A stretch of DNA of 64,000 nt from Bacteroidota bacterium (lineage in GTDB: Bacteria > Bacteroidota > Bacteroidia > AKYH767-A > 2013-40CM-41-45), in NCBI GenBank assembly GCA_016720935.1, contig JADKJP010000002.1:124001-188000 (forward strand). Direction: 5' to 3'. Position 1 is the first letter of the stretch; each line of letters begins with the position of its first letter. Both the position numbers and the translations under genes were made by a program. The notes beneath the pieces were generated by a model that searched no databases, was not told the DNA's origin, and worked only from the letters and a program-made list of their open reading frames with translations. This document shows, piece by piece, positions 47,004-56,260 of the stretch.

Positions 47004-47849
47004 ATGGAACAGCAATCAATCCAAATCCGAGAACAACAAAAAGCCTCCTGGAATAAATTTTCTTCAGGATGGAAAAAATGGGATGAGCTGAATATGGATT
47101 TTTTAAAACCGGTTGGCGAAGAGATGATTCGTCTGCTTGATCTAAAAGGCAAGAACCTGGTGCTTGATATCGCCTCTGGAACCGGAGAGCCCGGATTGAC
47201 GATTGCAACTTTGATACCGGATGGCAAAGTAATTATCACCGATCTTTCAGCAGGAATGCTTGAAATTGCGGAGGAGAATGCCAGGCGCAGAGGTATTCAC
47301 AATGTCGAAACGAAAGCGTGTGATGTTTGCGAACTTCCCTTTGCCGACAATTCATTCGATGCAGTCAGCTGTCGTTTTGGTTTTATGTTTTTCCCGGACA
47401 TGCTTCTCGCAGCGAAGGAAATATTTCGTGTGCTGAAACCGGGAGGAAGAATTGTAGCAACGGTATGGAATGGTTCGGAAAAGAATTTTTGGGTTTCTGC
47501 AATTATGGATGTCATTAAGAAAGAATTGAATTTACCTGTTCCACCGCCCGGCAGTCCGGGTATTTTCAGATGTGCAAATGATGGCCTAATGACAGATCTG
47601 TTTTTGCAAGCCGGGTTTACCAAAGTTTTTTCGAAGGAAATTCCCGGACAACTGAAATGTGAATCTGCCGATGTATATTGGAACATGATGACAGAGTTGG
47701 CAGCTCCTGTCGTTTCAGCCCTCAGCAATGCGGACGATGAGATGAAAGAAAAAATATATGGAGAAGTTTATTCTAAATTAAGCAAAGAATTTCCCGGTGG
47801 CAGTCTTGTCCTGGATTCCAGCGCCAGGTTGATATATGGTGTGAAATAA
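47004..47849 (+). CDS. Class I SAM-dependent methyltransferase (UbiE/Methyltransf_11 type)
   Basis: 281 residues. Motif I is VLDIASGTGEPG (about residues 53-64), followed by VIITDLSAGML (acidic residue binding the SAM ribose), ACDVCELPFADNSFDAVSCR and VLKPGGRIVATVW (motif III region). This is the standard Rossmann methyltransferase layout with a C-terminal cap. The UbiE-like style suits small-molecule or lipid-like substrates, but no substrate-specific motif is visible. The gene is monocistronic, soluble, with no signal peptide. A short palindrome (ATGCATGGTTGCATGCAT) directly follows the stop. Confidence 0.85.
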   Translation: MEQQSIQIREQQKASWNKFSSGWKKWDELNMDFLKPVGEEMIRLLDLKGKNLVLDIASGTGEPGLTIATLIPDGKVIITDLSAGMLEIAEENARRRGIHNVETKACDVCELPFADNSFDAVSCRFGFMFFPDMLLAAKEIFRVLKPGGRIVATVWNGSEKNFWVSAIMDVIKKELNLPVPPPGSPGIFRCANDGLMTDLFLQAGFTKVFSKEIPGQLKCESADVYWNMMTELAAPVVSALSNADDEMKEKIYGEVYSKLSKEFPGGSLVLDSSARLIYGVK

Positions 47850-48093
47850 TAGATGCATGGTTGCATGCATTCCCTAAAAAGAGAAATTCAATACATAAAT
47901 ATTAATTGTTAGTCCCACTTCGGAATTGTTAACCTGCAATCTCAATCTTAATTTTTATTATCTGAAGTGTAATGAGCGATTGCCTATAGGAATACTAAAC
48001 ACTTGCTCTGGCTGAATTACTAATTTGGGAATTACAAAAATTTAATTATTTTTCAGATCAATTTCCGGAATGAAATAATTGTACGATTGATCT

Positions 48094-49278
48094 ATGAGTA
48101 GAATAATATTTAACGAAGATCAGGATGGACTAATCTTCACAATTCCTTCAAGAAAGGACGCAATTGTTTATCAATTCATAAGCGGAATTGTAGGTTTATA
48201 TGTGTTGATCTATGTTGATTATTTCTTAGCAAACGGACTCGTGGAAGAAATCCGGACAGGGCTTAGTTCTACGTTATTCTATTTTATACTTTTTGTTGTA
48301 TTATGTAACTCCTTCATCTTTTATGGTCTATGGCATATTTTATACTTGCTCTTTGGTGAGGAAATCATCCGTGTAAGCCGTTTCGAGTTAATTACCTATC
48401 ACAAATGGAAATTATTTTCAAAACGAAGAGTATTTGACCTGAATAAGGCGTCTAATTTTCTTTCTTATCTGTACACAAACACTGGCAAGTTCAGAAATAA
48501 CAGAGCGTACTTTAAAATCCAATTTGATTACCAGAAAAAGGTTGAAAAAATTGGCTTGGAGCTGTCAGAAGAAGAAGCAAATATGATCCTTGAAAAAATA
48601 AATGAATTTGTATTGGTTCCTGCTACCTCACATATAAATTCGAAGAATACTTCAAAGGAAAAGGAAAAAAGCAGGTATGAGCCATTTGCGCTGAAACCAC
48701 CTGTGGATTTGCAATTTGACAAGATGGGTTTGAATCGAAAAATGGTTCTTCCAAAGTTAATATGTGGGTTTATAATGGTCTATTCTTTCGTTTTCATGAT
48801 GATTAGTGGTTCTAAAAACCCTACTACGAATGCTCCAATATTCTTAATTACCACGTTTGTTCTGGGTCTGGTGGGGTTCAGCTACAGCGGAAATACCCGA
48901 CTCATTACATTTGACAGGAACAATATGTATCTGCCCCGAGTAAAGGATGAGGAGGTCGTCCCACTGAGGCAGGTACATTATTTAAAAGCGTTATTCCTAC
49001 CATCTTATTGGGTTCTGTTTTACACGAACAATTCAGGAGATGAAAAATTTATAATTATTAATTCGATAGACGAAAACTTTTCAAAATTTACGGCCTCCGT
49101 GAAAGAATCAAATTCTGATTTTGAGTTAAATTATACAAACAACCCCTTGGATACGTTTATTCCTGACCATTTAAAATCCAAAGTGCAGGCTGCTTCTTAT
49201 TGGCGTTTGCATAAAATGATCCGCATTGGTATACTTCTCTTCATTCTCTTTTTTATTCTCTATGACTCATTCTTTTAA
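48094..49278 (+). CDS. Hypothetical membrane protein, two-lobe architecture
   Basis: 394 residues. Two similar halves each contain a pair of membrane helices (about 25-45 with 65-90, and 220-240 with 245-265) followed by a cytosolic beta-rich lobe that may be a PH-like fold (ISRFELITYHKWKLFSKRRV in the first, ITFDRNNMYLPRVKDEEVVP in the second), plus a final C-terminal helix. The arrangement suggests internal duplication of a TM-pair plus PH-like unit, as in bacterial PH-domain proteins. No enzyme motif. No operon partner. Confidence 0.65.
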   Translation: MSRIIFNEDQDGLIFTIPSRKDAIVYQFISGIVGLYVLIYVDYFLANGLVEEIRTGLSSTLFYFILFVVLCNSFIFYGLWHILYLLFGEEIIRVSRFELITYHKWKLFSKRRVFDLNKASNFLSYLYTNTGKFRNNRAYFKIQFDYQKKVEKIGLELSEEEANMILEKINEFVLVPATSHINSKNTSKEKEKSRYEPFALKPPVDLQFDKMGLNRKMVLPKLICGFIMVYSFVFMMISGSKNPTTNAPIFLITTFVLGLVGFSYSGNTRLITFDRNNMYLPRVKDEEVVPLRQVHYLKALFLPSYWVLFYTNNSGDEKFIIINSIDENFSKFTASVKESNSDFELNYTNNPLDTFIPDHLKSKVQAASYWRLHKMIRIGILLFILFFILYDSFF

Positions 49279-49430
49279 AATAGCGATGAATAAATTTGGT
49301 TGAATTTATAAATTCTTATAATTACATAGTGGTTAGCGGGAGTTGAGTAATCCTTTTACGTGGAAGCAGGTCAAAACTAAACCGTCTGATTAATTTAAAC
49401 CTACTAACTCTTTGCATTTTTTTCATTCTT

Positions 49431-50081
49431 GTGATTTTTGCTTGCAAAAAGGATATTACGGATCAACCTGTTCAGGGATTCAATCATTCATCCATTTTAT
49501 GTACGGGAAATAGTGAGGATACATACTATCCATTAGCCATTCACAATGCATGGACATTTCCTGCAATTTCCGTTAACAGCATTCATTTCCAATATATCAT
49601 TTATCACACTGTAGATTTTGATTCCACAACCTATTTTCAAATTGTGGATAGCCGTGGATATGGTGATATTTATTTGAGAAAGAATATGAATGGTGATATA
49701 TTAGAGTATGATGTTGCCCCAACTACATCAAATCTCAATAAAATTACTTTTATCAATCCACATACTGCCATTGCTGTTGGTGACAGCGGGGTCATTCTGA
49801 TGAATTTAAACATTATTACAGGAATCGAAAACGGATATTTAAGCGACGATCTTGTTTCTGTATTTCCTAACCCCTCCACTAACGATGTGACATTTAAAAT
49901 TAACGCCGAACAACAAGTGAAATTCACCTTATATAATTCATTAGGTGAAAGACAAATTGAAAAAACATTGACCAGCCCAACAAACAATATCAACTTGTCG
50001 GCTTACTCAAGCGACATTTACTATTATACGTTGAGTAATGAAAAACGGATAATCAAGAGTGGGAAAATAATTAAACAATAG
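49431..50081 (+). CDS. Short T9SS-domain protein, probably internally deleted
   Basis: 216 residues from GTG 49431. The frame is open upstream to 49347, and that part encodes a lipoprotein-type leader (NLLTLCIFFILVIFAC) with no ATG, so the true start has been lost or is unusual. The middle joins an N-terminal segment (DTYYPLAIHNAWTF) directly to the end of a YCF48-like unit (TSNLNKITFINPHTAIAVGD), as if an internal piece were deleted. The C-terminus is a complete T9SS type A domain (VSVFPNPSTNDVTF ... SGKIIKQ). A lipobox together with a T9SS domain is also unusual. It may be a decaying gene. Confidence 0.6.
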   Translation: MIFACKKDITDQPVQGFNHSSILCTGNSEDTYYPLAIHNAWTFPAISVNSIHFQYIIYHTVDFDSTTYFQIVDSRGYGDIYLRKNMNGDILEYDVAPTTSNLNKITFINPHTAIAVGDSGVILMNLNIITGIENGYLSDDLVSVFPNPSTNDVTFKINAEQQVKFTLYNSLGERQIEKTLTSPTNNINLSAYSSDIYYYTLSNEKRIIKSGKIIKQ

Positions 50082-50677
50082 CGCTTTGAGTGCATAGAGG
50101 GATTGTTTGATTCACTCTCAGCACAGTGCAGCCCTCAAGGAATTGGATAGAGATATGTTGGAAAACATATGTGCCGGAGTGCCTCGGTGTTGGCTGGCTT
50201 AGTTTCAATGCTTCAAATGACTTTATTCACAAGGATTATCAAAACCCCGGTTTCCTATTTCACAATGTTTTCCGAACAAAATATTCAAATTTATTTCACC
50301 CCTCGGCCTATCTTTTTCTTCACTGATTTTATTCTATTTTTAATAAACATATGCTCCCAAAAATTTTGAAAGGCCTGGTGTATCGGCCTGCCAGATAGCC
50401 ATTGCATGAATTCTCATGGGCAATTTCCTTTCTCAGTGTAAGAAAGGAGTATTCATGAAATTCAGTGAAGAACTTGATTTTTAGCTTTCCGTTGGATCTT
50501 GCTCTTCAATATTTTATCAATGAATATATGAATCAATTAGATAAACATATGCTTTTTCAATGAAACGTTACACTTTCAACCATTGTATTAAATAATACTC
50601 TACATTGCTCTTCTTTATCACAGTTTTATTCCTATTCAGTCAGAAACATAATTGCCGATTTTAATCTCCATAACTTT
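50082..50677. other. Intergenic region
   Basis: 596 bases with only short frames lacking features. No repeat from the other families was recognised. Confidence 0.4.
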
Positions 50678-52063
50678 ATGACAAAACGTTTACTCAGCCT
50701 GAGCTTATTGGCCATTGCGCAAACAACATTTTATTTTTTTCCAATACTTTCAGAAGCTCAAAAGATAGCTTGTGGCGGACAACACTCAGTCTTCATTTGC
50801 CGCGACAGCTCTGTGAATGCGTGGGGAGCCAATTCTTTTGGCCAGCTTGGAAGTACAGTCGGTTTCAGTAGTACTCCAATATCAGTAAACCTGATCAGTC
50901 ATGTTACAAATGTTGGTGGAGGAGTGAATCATACTGTAGCCTTGAAAGACGACAGTACAGTTTGGGCATGGGGTTCTAACATAACCGGTGAATTGGGTAA
51001 TGGAACTAATACAGGCAGTTCAATCCCAATACGTGTGACCGGACTTTCCGGCATCAAAGAAATTAGTTGCATGTATCATACACTAGCACTGAAAAGTGAC
51101 AGCACTGTTTTTGCCTGGGGTTATAATGATTATGGTGAACTTGGCAATGGACTTTCTGGTGGATCCAGCAATGTTCCTGTTCCTGTAGCCGGCGGACTAA
51201 CAGGAGTGACTCATATTGCCTGTGGATATTATCATTCGCTTGCTATCAAACGTGACAGTACTGTTGCTGCCTGGGGAGCATCACCGGGAAACGGAATCAA
51301 TACAGTGAGTAATGTGCCAATTTCAATTCCGGGTTTAAGAGATGTAATTGCGATAGCTGCCGGAAATGGGTTTTCTCTTGCACTCAAAAAAGACAGCACC
51401 GTTTGGGCCTGGGGAGGCAATAATGAAGGCGAACTGGGCAATGCATCTTCTGCTATCAGCTATAGTCCGGTTCAGGTGATCGGTCTCACCAAAGTTGTTG
51501 CTATTGCTGCAGGAGTTTATCATGCACTCGCATTAAAAGATGATGGAACAATTTGGGCATGGGGCTTCAACCTCAATGGTCAGCTTGGAAACGGCAGCAA
51601 TACCGACAGCCATGTTGCTATTCCGGTTCCGGGACTCTCAGGTATAACCGCAATTGCTGCAGGATATGCTCATACCTTTGCAATGAAGAATGACAGCACA
51701 GGCTGGGCCTGGGGAGCCAATAACTATGGACAACTTGGCAATGCAAGTTTTGTAAATAGCCCGATCCCGGTACAAGTGAGCGGATTGTGCGCGCATCTGA
51801 TTTCCGTAAATGAAATTGGCGATCCTGCAAGCATATCAGTTTTCCCAAATCCATCAACAGGGAAATTCACAATTTCTTCGGCTGATTTCATTTCTTCAGG
51901 TCTGGTGGAAATTTTTAATTTGAACGGAACATTGATTCATACTCAAAAAATATTCCTTTCATCATCTTTTACAGTTGATGTAAAGGCCGTTTCCGCTGGA
52001 ATTTATTTCATGAAGCTGCTTGATGTGAATAAATATTACTGGAAGAAAATTCTTGTTGAATAA
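50678..52063 (+). CDS. T9SS-sorted RCC1-repeat protein
   Basis: 461 residues: signal peptide (about 1-28, ending LSEAQ), then about seven RCC1 repeats (28-385), each with a VWAWGSNITGELGNG-like core and a GVNHTVALKDDS-like strand, forming a seven-bladed propeller. The last 75 residues are a T9SS type A domain (ISVFPNPSTGKFTI ... SAGIYFMKLL ... KKILVE). RCC1-type propellers in secreted bacterial proteins are usually binding scaffolds, not GTPase exchange factors. Target unknown. It stands alone between long intergenic regions. Confidence 0.9.
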   Translation: MTKRLLSLSLLAIAQTTFYFFPILSEAQKIACGGQHSVFICRDSSVNAWGANSFGQLGSTVGFSSTPISVNLISHVTNVGGGVNHTVALKDDSTVWAWGSNITGELGNGTNTGSSIPIRVTGLSGIKEISCMYHTLALKSDSTVFAWGYNDYGELGNGLSGGSSNVPVPVAGGLTGVTHIACGYYHSLAIKRDSTVAAWGASPGNGINTVSNVPISIPGLRDVIAIAAGNGFSLALKKDSTVWAWGGNNEGELGNASSAISYSPVQVIGLTKVVAIAAGVYHALALKDDGTIWAWGFNLNGQLGNGSNTDSHVAIPVPGLSGITAIAAGYAHTFAMKNDSTGWAWGANNYGQLGNASFVNSPIPVQVSGLCAHLISVNEIGDPASISVFPNPSTGKFTISSADFISSGLVEIFNLNGTLIHTQKIFLSSSFTVDVKAVSAGIYFMKLLDVNKYYWKKILVE

Positions 52064-52301
52064 CAGAAATATTGTTTTAACATTTTTGCGACGTTTTTTT
52101 GCAAAGACATGATAGAAGTAAAATTGAATAACGCATTATAGAATGTGTTATTCATTATTTTGTTCAAAATCCATATTAAACTATTTTTGAATTTTAATTC
52201 ACTTTAACAGGACGTAATAATTTTTTCTGAAATTGTCCAATGGCGATTTTTCCAAACGTCTTAGGGTATAACCAATCAAATCTTATTAAAAACGCAATCT
52301 T

Positions 52302-52787
52302 ATGGCAAAATCTATCTATCCATCCGAGCTTATTCTAAATCTCAACAGCCGTCTCTTCATTAATGCCTTTGACGGCGTAACGGATGCACAGGCAAAAGAA
52401 CGTATCAGCGATCACAACAACCCTTTATCATGGCTCGGTACACATACTGTTTGGGCTCGCTACAATATTTGTGCGATGCTCGGAAAACCCGTGGCCAAAA
52501 ACCCGTATGATGGAATTTTTGAAAATTTTAAACCTTTTGATCCGGCAACGAAATACCCTTCAGTAGCTGAGATAAAAGCGGAATGGAATAAAGCAACGGA
52601 ATTGCTCAAGGAGGCATTGGCGTCAGTCAGTGAAGAACATTTGGCAGCAGATTGCCCCTTAAAAAGTCCGATAGGAGATTTTACTTTTGGAGGGACTATT
52701 GCCTTTTTAGCGCAACATGAAAGTTATGATATCGGACAGATTGGCTTTCTCAAAAAATTCCACACCAAAGAGGCAATGAAATACTAA
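52302..52787 (+). CDS. DinB-like four-helix-bundle protein
   Basis: 161 residues of the DinB/YfiT-like fold. Helix one has LILNLNSRLFINAFDGVTDA and helix two NPLSWLGTHTVWARYNI with a His at the usual metal position; a second His-containing helix (FLAQHESYDIGQIGFLKK) completes the likely metal site. Such proteins are often metal-dependent thiol-linked hydrolases or transferases of unknown substrate. The gene is monocistronic and ends at a strong terminator. Confidence 0.85.
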   Translation: MAKSIYPSELILNLNSRLFINAFDGVTDAQAKERISDHNNPLSWLGTHTVWARYNICAMLGKPVAKNPYDGIFENFKPFDPATKYPSVAEIKAEWNKATELLKEALASVSEEHLAADCPLKSPIGDFTFGGTIAFLAQHESYDIGQIGFLKKFHTKEAMKY

Positions 52788-52807
52788 TTGCAGACTCACA
52801 ATTCTTT

Positions 52808-52854
52808 AAAGCCGGGACCAGATCCAAAAAATGGATCTTGATCCCGGCTTTTTT
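52808..52854 (+). terminator. Rho-independent terminator
   Basis: AAAGCCGGGACCAGATCC and GGATCTTGATCCCGGCTTT form a long stem around AAAAAAT, followed by a T tract. Confidence 0.9.
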
Positions 52855-52983
52855 ATCAGAGGTGGCTTTGAATAAATTCCGTTCCTGAAGAAAAAGGACG
52901 CTGAATTATTTCGTACTTTGGTTTTGGTAAAAAAATCATTTCCGTAAAGAATCCGGATATGACAGGTTTATCAAATTAGTGAT

Positions 52984-54822
52984 ATGAAAGTAATCAGCAG
53001 CATCTTACTTTTTCTTTTCATTTTGTCAGGACTTCACGCGCAAGTAGTGACGACACAGTATGGACAAATTCAGGGAAATACAAACGGAAGTGTTTATCAA
53101 TTTCTTGGAATTCCCTTTGCAAAACCACCTGTGGATTCGCTTAGATGGAAAGCTCCAGAGAATCCTGATGCATGGTCAGGAGTATTGTTAGCGGATAGTT
53201 TTTCTCCTGTTTGTCCTCAGAAACATTTTGAACAAGGAGGAACAACATTTACACTTGAAGGAGATGAAGATTGTCTTTATCTCAACGTGTGGACACCACA
53301 AATTAATTCCGGGTCCCTACCGGTGATGGTATTTATTCATGGAGGAGGAAATCAGCAGGGTGGCGCAAGCGAAGAAGGAGGTGGTACACAAATGTATATT
53401 GGAAAAAATTTATCCGAACGAGGAAATGTTGTCGTAGTAACTATTCAATACAGATTAGGTCCTCTTGGATTTTTGGTTCATCCCGGTCTTGAAGTTGAAA
53501 ACGCAAACGGTGTATCGGGAAATTACGCCGCACTTGATCAGATTTTAGCGCTTACATGGATTCACAACAACATTGCTGCCTTTGGAGGCGACGCTTCGAA
53601 AGTGATGATTTTTGGAGAGAGCGCGGGTGGAGTGGATGTTGGAAACCTGCTGACATCTCCACTGGCATCCGGATTATTTCAACGAGCCGCCATCGAAAGC
53701 GCGGCTCCATCAATCAGTGATTACAATTTTATCAGGAACAGAGGTGTCGCGTTTGTGGATAGTTTTATCAGCACAGGAACCGATATTCAGAAAATTGCTC
53801 ACCTGAGAAGTCTTTCAAGTGATTCTCTCATGTATTTTGAAACGAGCCCTTTGTCAGGCGGAGCGGTTCAATTGAATTGGTCGGCTGTTGTAGACAATGT
53901 AGTGTTCACCGACTTTCCGATAAATACTTTTGAAAGCGGAAATTACAATAAAGTACCTCTGTTGATTGGTTCGAATGCGGAGGAAATGAGTCTTTCGGCG
54001 CCGCAAACGGTTACGCCTTCGATGGTGACTGCTTTGATAAATAGTAAGGTTCCGGCTCCATATCAGGCACAGGCTCATTTGTTGTATCCTTCCGGTGCAA
54101 CTAATACCGAAGCCAGAGAATCTTATGTTGGTATTTTAACGGATGCACAATTTACATCTACGACAAGAAGAACAGCTCAATGTGTCAGCCTCAATCAAAC
54201 CCAACCGGTCTGGCGATATTTTTACACGCACAGACATACCATCGCGCAATTGGAACCGCTGGGTTCCTATCATGGAATGGAACTTTTTTATGTATTTAAT
54301 AATTGGGAAAATGCGACATTGGGTACTGGTCCGCTTTTCAAACCACAGGATGATTCAGTTCAACAGGTGATGTTAAACTACTGGACAAACTTTGCAGCCA
54401 CAGGAAACCCAAATGGAGGATCATTTGTAACATGGCCACAATATCAGAGCGCAGCTGATTGCTATCTCGAAATCAAAGCAACTCCGAATGGAAGTCAGTG
54501 CGGAATCCGAACCGCCGAGTCGGATTTATGGGATGATGTGATTGGTTTTACTGGTTGCACCTCTTCGCTTGGAATTAACGATGTGCGTGATGAGAACTTT
54601 TTGTACATTTTTCCTAACCCGAACAACGGAATATTTCAAATAGATTTACCGAATACTGGCGAAAAGTCGGATGTGACAATTCACAATATCTACGGACAAA
54701 AAATTTATTCCTCTGGAAATGGGGAAAAAATAGATTTGAGAAATGAAAAGAGTGGAATCTATTTTGTAGAAGTGAATATGAATGGAAGAATATTAAAAGG
54801 AAAAGTAATCACTGTTGAATAG
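52984..54822 (+). CDS. T9SS-sorted type B carboxylesterase
   Basis: 612 residues: signal peptide (1-19, ending LHAQ), a carboxylesterase type B alpha/beta hydrolase domain (about 20-525) and a T9SS type A domain (about 535-612, LYIFPNPNNGIFQI ... KSGIYFVEV ... KGKVITVE). The catalytic triad is readable: Ser213 in FGESAGG, Glu334 in SNAEEMS, His430 in SYHGMELF. The oxyanion loop is FIHGGGN, and EDCLYLNVW is the family signature. An intact secreted esterase for an ester in the surroundings; the specific substrate is unknown. Gene is monocistronic. Confidence 0.92.
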   Translation: MKVISSILLFLFILSGLHAQVVTTQYGQIQGNTNGSVYQFLGIPFAKPPVDSLRWKAPENPDAWSGVLLADSFSPVCPQKHFEQGGTTFTLEGDEDCLYLNVWTPQINSGSLPVMVFIHGGGNQQGGASEEGGGTQMYIGKNLSERGNVVVVTIQYRLGPLGFLVHPGLEVENANGVSGNYAALDQILALTWIHNNIAAFGGDASKVMIFGESAGGVDVGNLLTSPLASGLFQRAAIESAAPSISDYNFIRNRGVAFVDSFISTGTDIQKIAHLRSLSSDSLMYFETSPLSGGAVQLNWSAVVDNVVFTDFPINTFESGNYNKVPLLIGSNAEEMSLSAPQTVTPSMVTALINSKVPAPYQAQAHLLYPSGATNTEARESYVGILTDAQFTSTTRRTAQCVSLNQTQPVWRYFYTHRHTIAQLEPLGSYHGMELFYVFNNWENATLGTGPLFKPQDDSVQQVMLNYWTNFAATGNPNGGSFVTWPQYQSAADCYLEIKATPNGSQCGIRTAESDLWDDVIGFTGCTSSLGINDVRDENFLYIFPNPNNGIFQIDLPNTGEKSDVTIHNIYGQKIYSSGNGEKIDLRNEKSGIYFVEVNMNGRILKGKVITVE

Positions 54823-54879
54823 TATCCGATACTCAGCAATTGTAATTCATAATAGAGCACTAACGTATAGATTTTATTA

Positions 54880-55191
54880 ATGAACGGTCTTCCTGACGAT
54901 ATAAATAAAAAAGTCGAATCATTTTTCGTGGATTTGGATGATCGGCAGAAAGTAAAAGAGCTATTAATCAGTTTATGGAAAATGCCACTGAATGTGGGGC
55001 CGGATCAACTTGCAAGAAGCATTTTGGTTCTCGCGGAAGATGATATTGATTTGCTTAAAGGTATTTTCGAAGATCAGTTTGAAGGAGATCCGAGAGACAT
55101 TATCCTGACTGCGGAAAGTAAGATTGGTTACCCGGGACATTATTTTATCCCGACGTTTGACGAAATTGACAAGGGACTTAGTTTTGAATAA
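54880..55191 (+). CDS. Small conserved hypothetical protein
   Basis: 103 residues, acidic, all soluble helices: a DRQKVKELLISLWKMPLNVG segment, an ILVLAEDDIDLLKGIFEDQF helix, and a short C-terminal GYPGHYFIPTFDEIDK tail. I do not recognise the family; it looks like an immunity- or regulator-sized protein. It has no clear partner, starting 57 bases after the esterase stop. Confidence 0.6.
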   Translation: MNGLPDDINKKVESFFVDLDDRQKVKELLISLWKMPLNVGPDQLARSILVLAEDDIDLLKGIFEDQFEGDPRDIILTAESKIGYPGHYFIPTFDEIDKGLSFE

Positions 55192-55302
55192 AGACTTTTT
55201 CCAGGCGTAAAATCATTTGTAAAACAGATGCTTTACAACTATTTTCGGTCCGGTAATTTTGATTAAACCCGAACTGATTTCTTTTAAAATTTCATTGGAA
55301 TT

Positions 55303-56058
55303 GTGAAGATAAAATTTCTCCTCCTGCTGATCGTATTAGTGCATGTTCAAACTCTGATACAAGCCCAGGGCCCGGGACCTATTCAGACAGATCGTCCCGA
55401 TCAGACAGAAACACCGTATACTGTTCCGGCAAAACATTTTCAGATGGAAACCGGTTTATCTTTTGAGCAAACAGATCCGGATATTCAGTCATTTACAAAC
55501 CCATCCATTCTGTTTAAATATGGCCTCAACGATCATTTTGAATTAGGCTTTATCACTGAATTCGCGACTCTCAAAACAAAAGAAACAGTTTCCGGATTGT
55601 CTCCAATCACTTTGAGATTCAAGGAAAAAATTACTAACGAACAAGGCTTGTTACCGATTACTTCCTTTATAGGCTATCTCTCCGTTCCGAATTGGGGATC
55701 GAAAGAATTCAAATCAACTTATTTTGCTCCGGCATTTCGCTTCACGATGCAACACACTTTATCTCAGAAATTCACTTTTGGCTACAATCTGGGCGCGGAA
55801 TGGAATGGAGAAACGCCTGAACCGGCATTTATTTATACAGTGACAACAGGCTGTTCAATTAGTGATAAAGTTGGGGCATATCTTGAAGTGTATGGTTTTG
55901 CACCTCAGTTTTCAAAGGCGGATCATCGTTTCGATGGCGGGTTGAATTTTCTCCTGAAAGAAAATATTTTGCTGGATATTTCAGGAGGAGCAGGAATTAC
56001 GGAGAATGCACCGGATTATTACATGGCCTTGGGGTTCTCCTTTCGTTTAAAGGATTAA
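55303..56058 (+). CDS. Transporter-like outer-membrane protein (Phenol_MetA_deg family)
   Basis: 251 residues from a GTG start (no ATG gives the full leader). Signal peptide about 1-22 (ending LIQAQ), then the family signature QTDRPDQTETPYTVP and alternating amphipathic strands ending FSFRLKD, typical of an outer-membrane beta barrel. The family is named for phenol degradation loci but is mostly of unknown transport role. Followed by a perfect hairpin at 56127-56152. Confidence 0.78.
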   Translation: MKIKFLLLLIVLVHVQTLIQAQGPGPIQTDRPDQTETPYTVPAKHFQMETGLSFEQTDPDIQSFTNPSILFKYGLNDHFELGFITEFATLKTKETVSGLSPITLRFKEKITNEQGLLPITSFIGYLSVPNWGSKEFKSTYFAPAFRFTMQHTLSQKFTFGYNLGAEWNGETPEPAFIYTVTTGCSISDKVGAYLEVYGFAPQFSKADHRFDGGLNFLLKENILLDISGGAGITENAPDYYMALGFSFRLKD

Positions 56059-56126
56059 GAAAGGAGATATTTTTATTTCGTTCAAAGTCCCCATGGACAG
56101 GTGGAGTTGATGCCACTTTGGTGTCT

Positions 56127-56152
56127 AAAATCACTTTCCTTAAAGTGATTTT
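56127..56152. terminator. Perfect 11-bp hairpin (terminator or regulatory)
   Basis: AAAATCACTTT (56127-56137), loop CCTT, then AAAGTGATTTT (56142-56152), about 70 bases after the stop at 56058. There is only a short T run at the 3' side, so termination is likely but not certain. Confidence 0.5.
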
Positions 56153-56260
56153 GCGGAGATTTATTTTCATTTTACCAATTCAAGTCCTGTTTTTTCCTGT
56201 TCAACAAGTATATTTTTAGGGCGGAAAGAGACAAGATTAGATTTGTCCAAAGAGCGAAAC

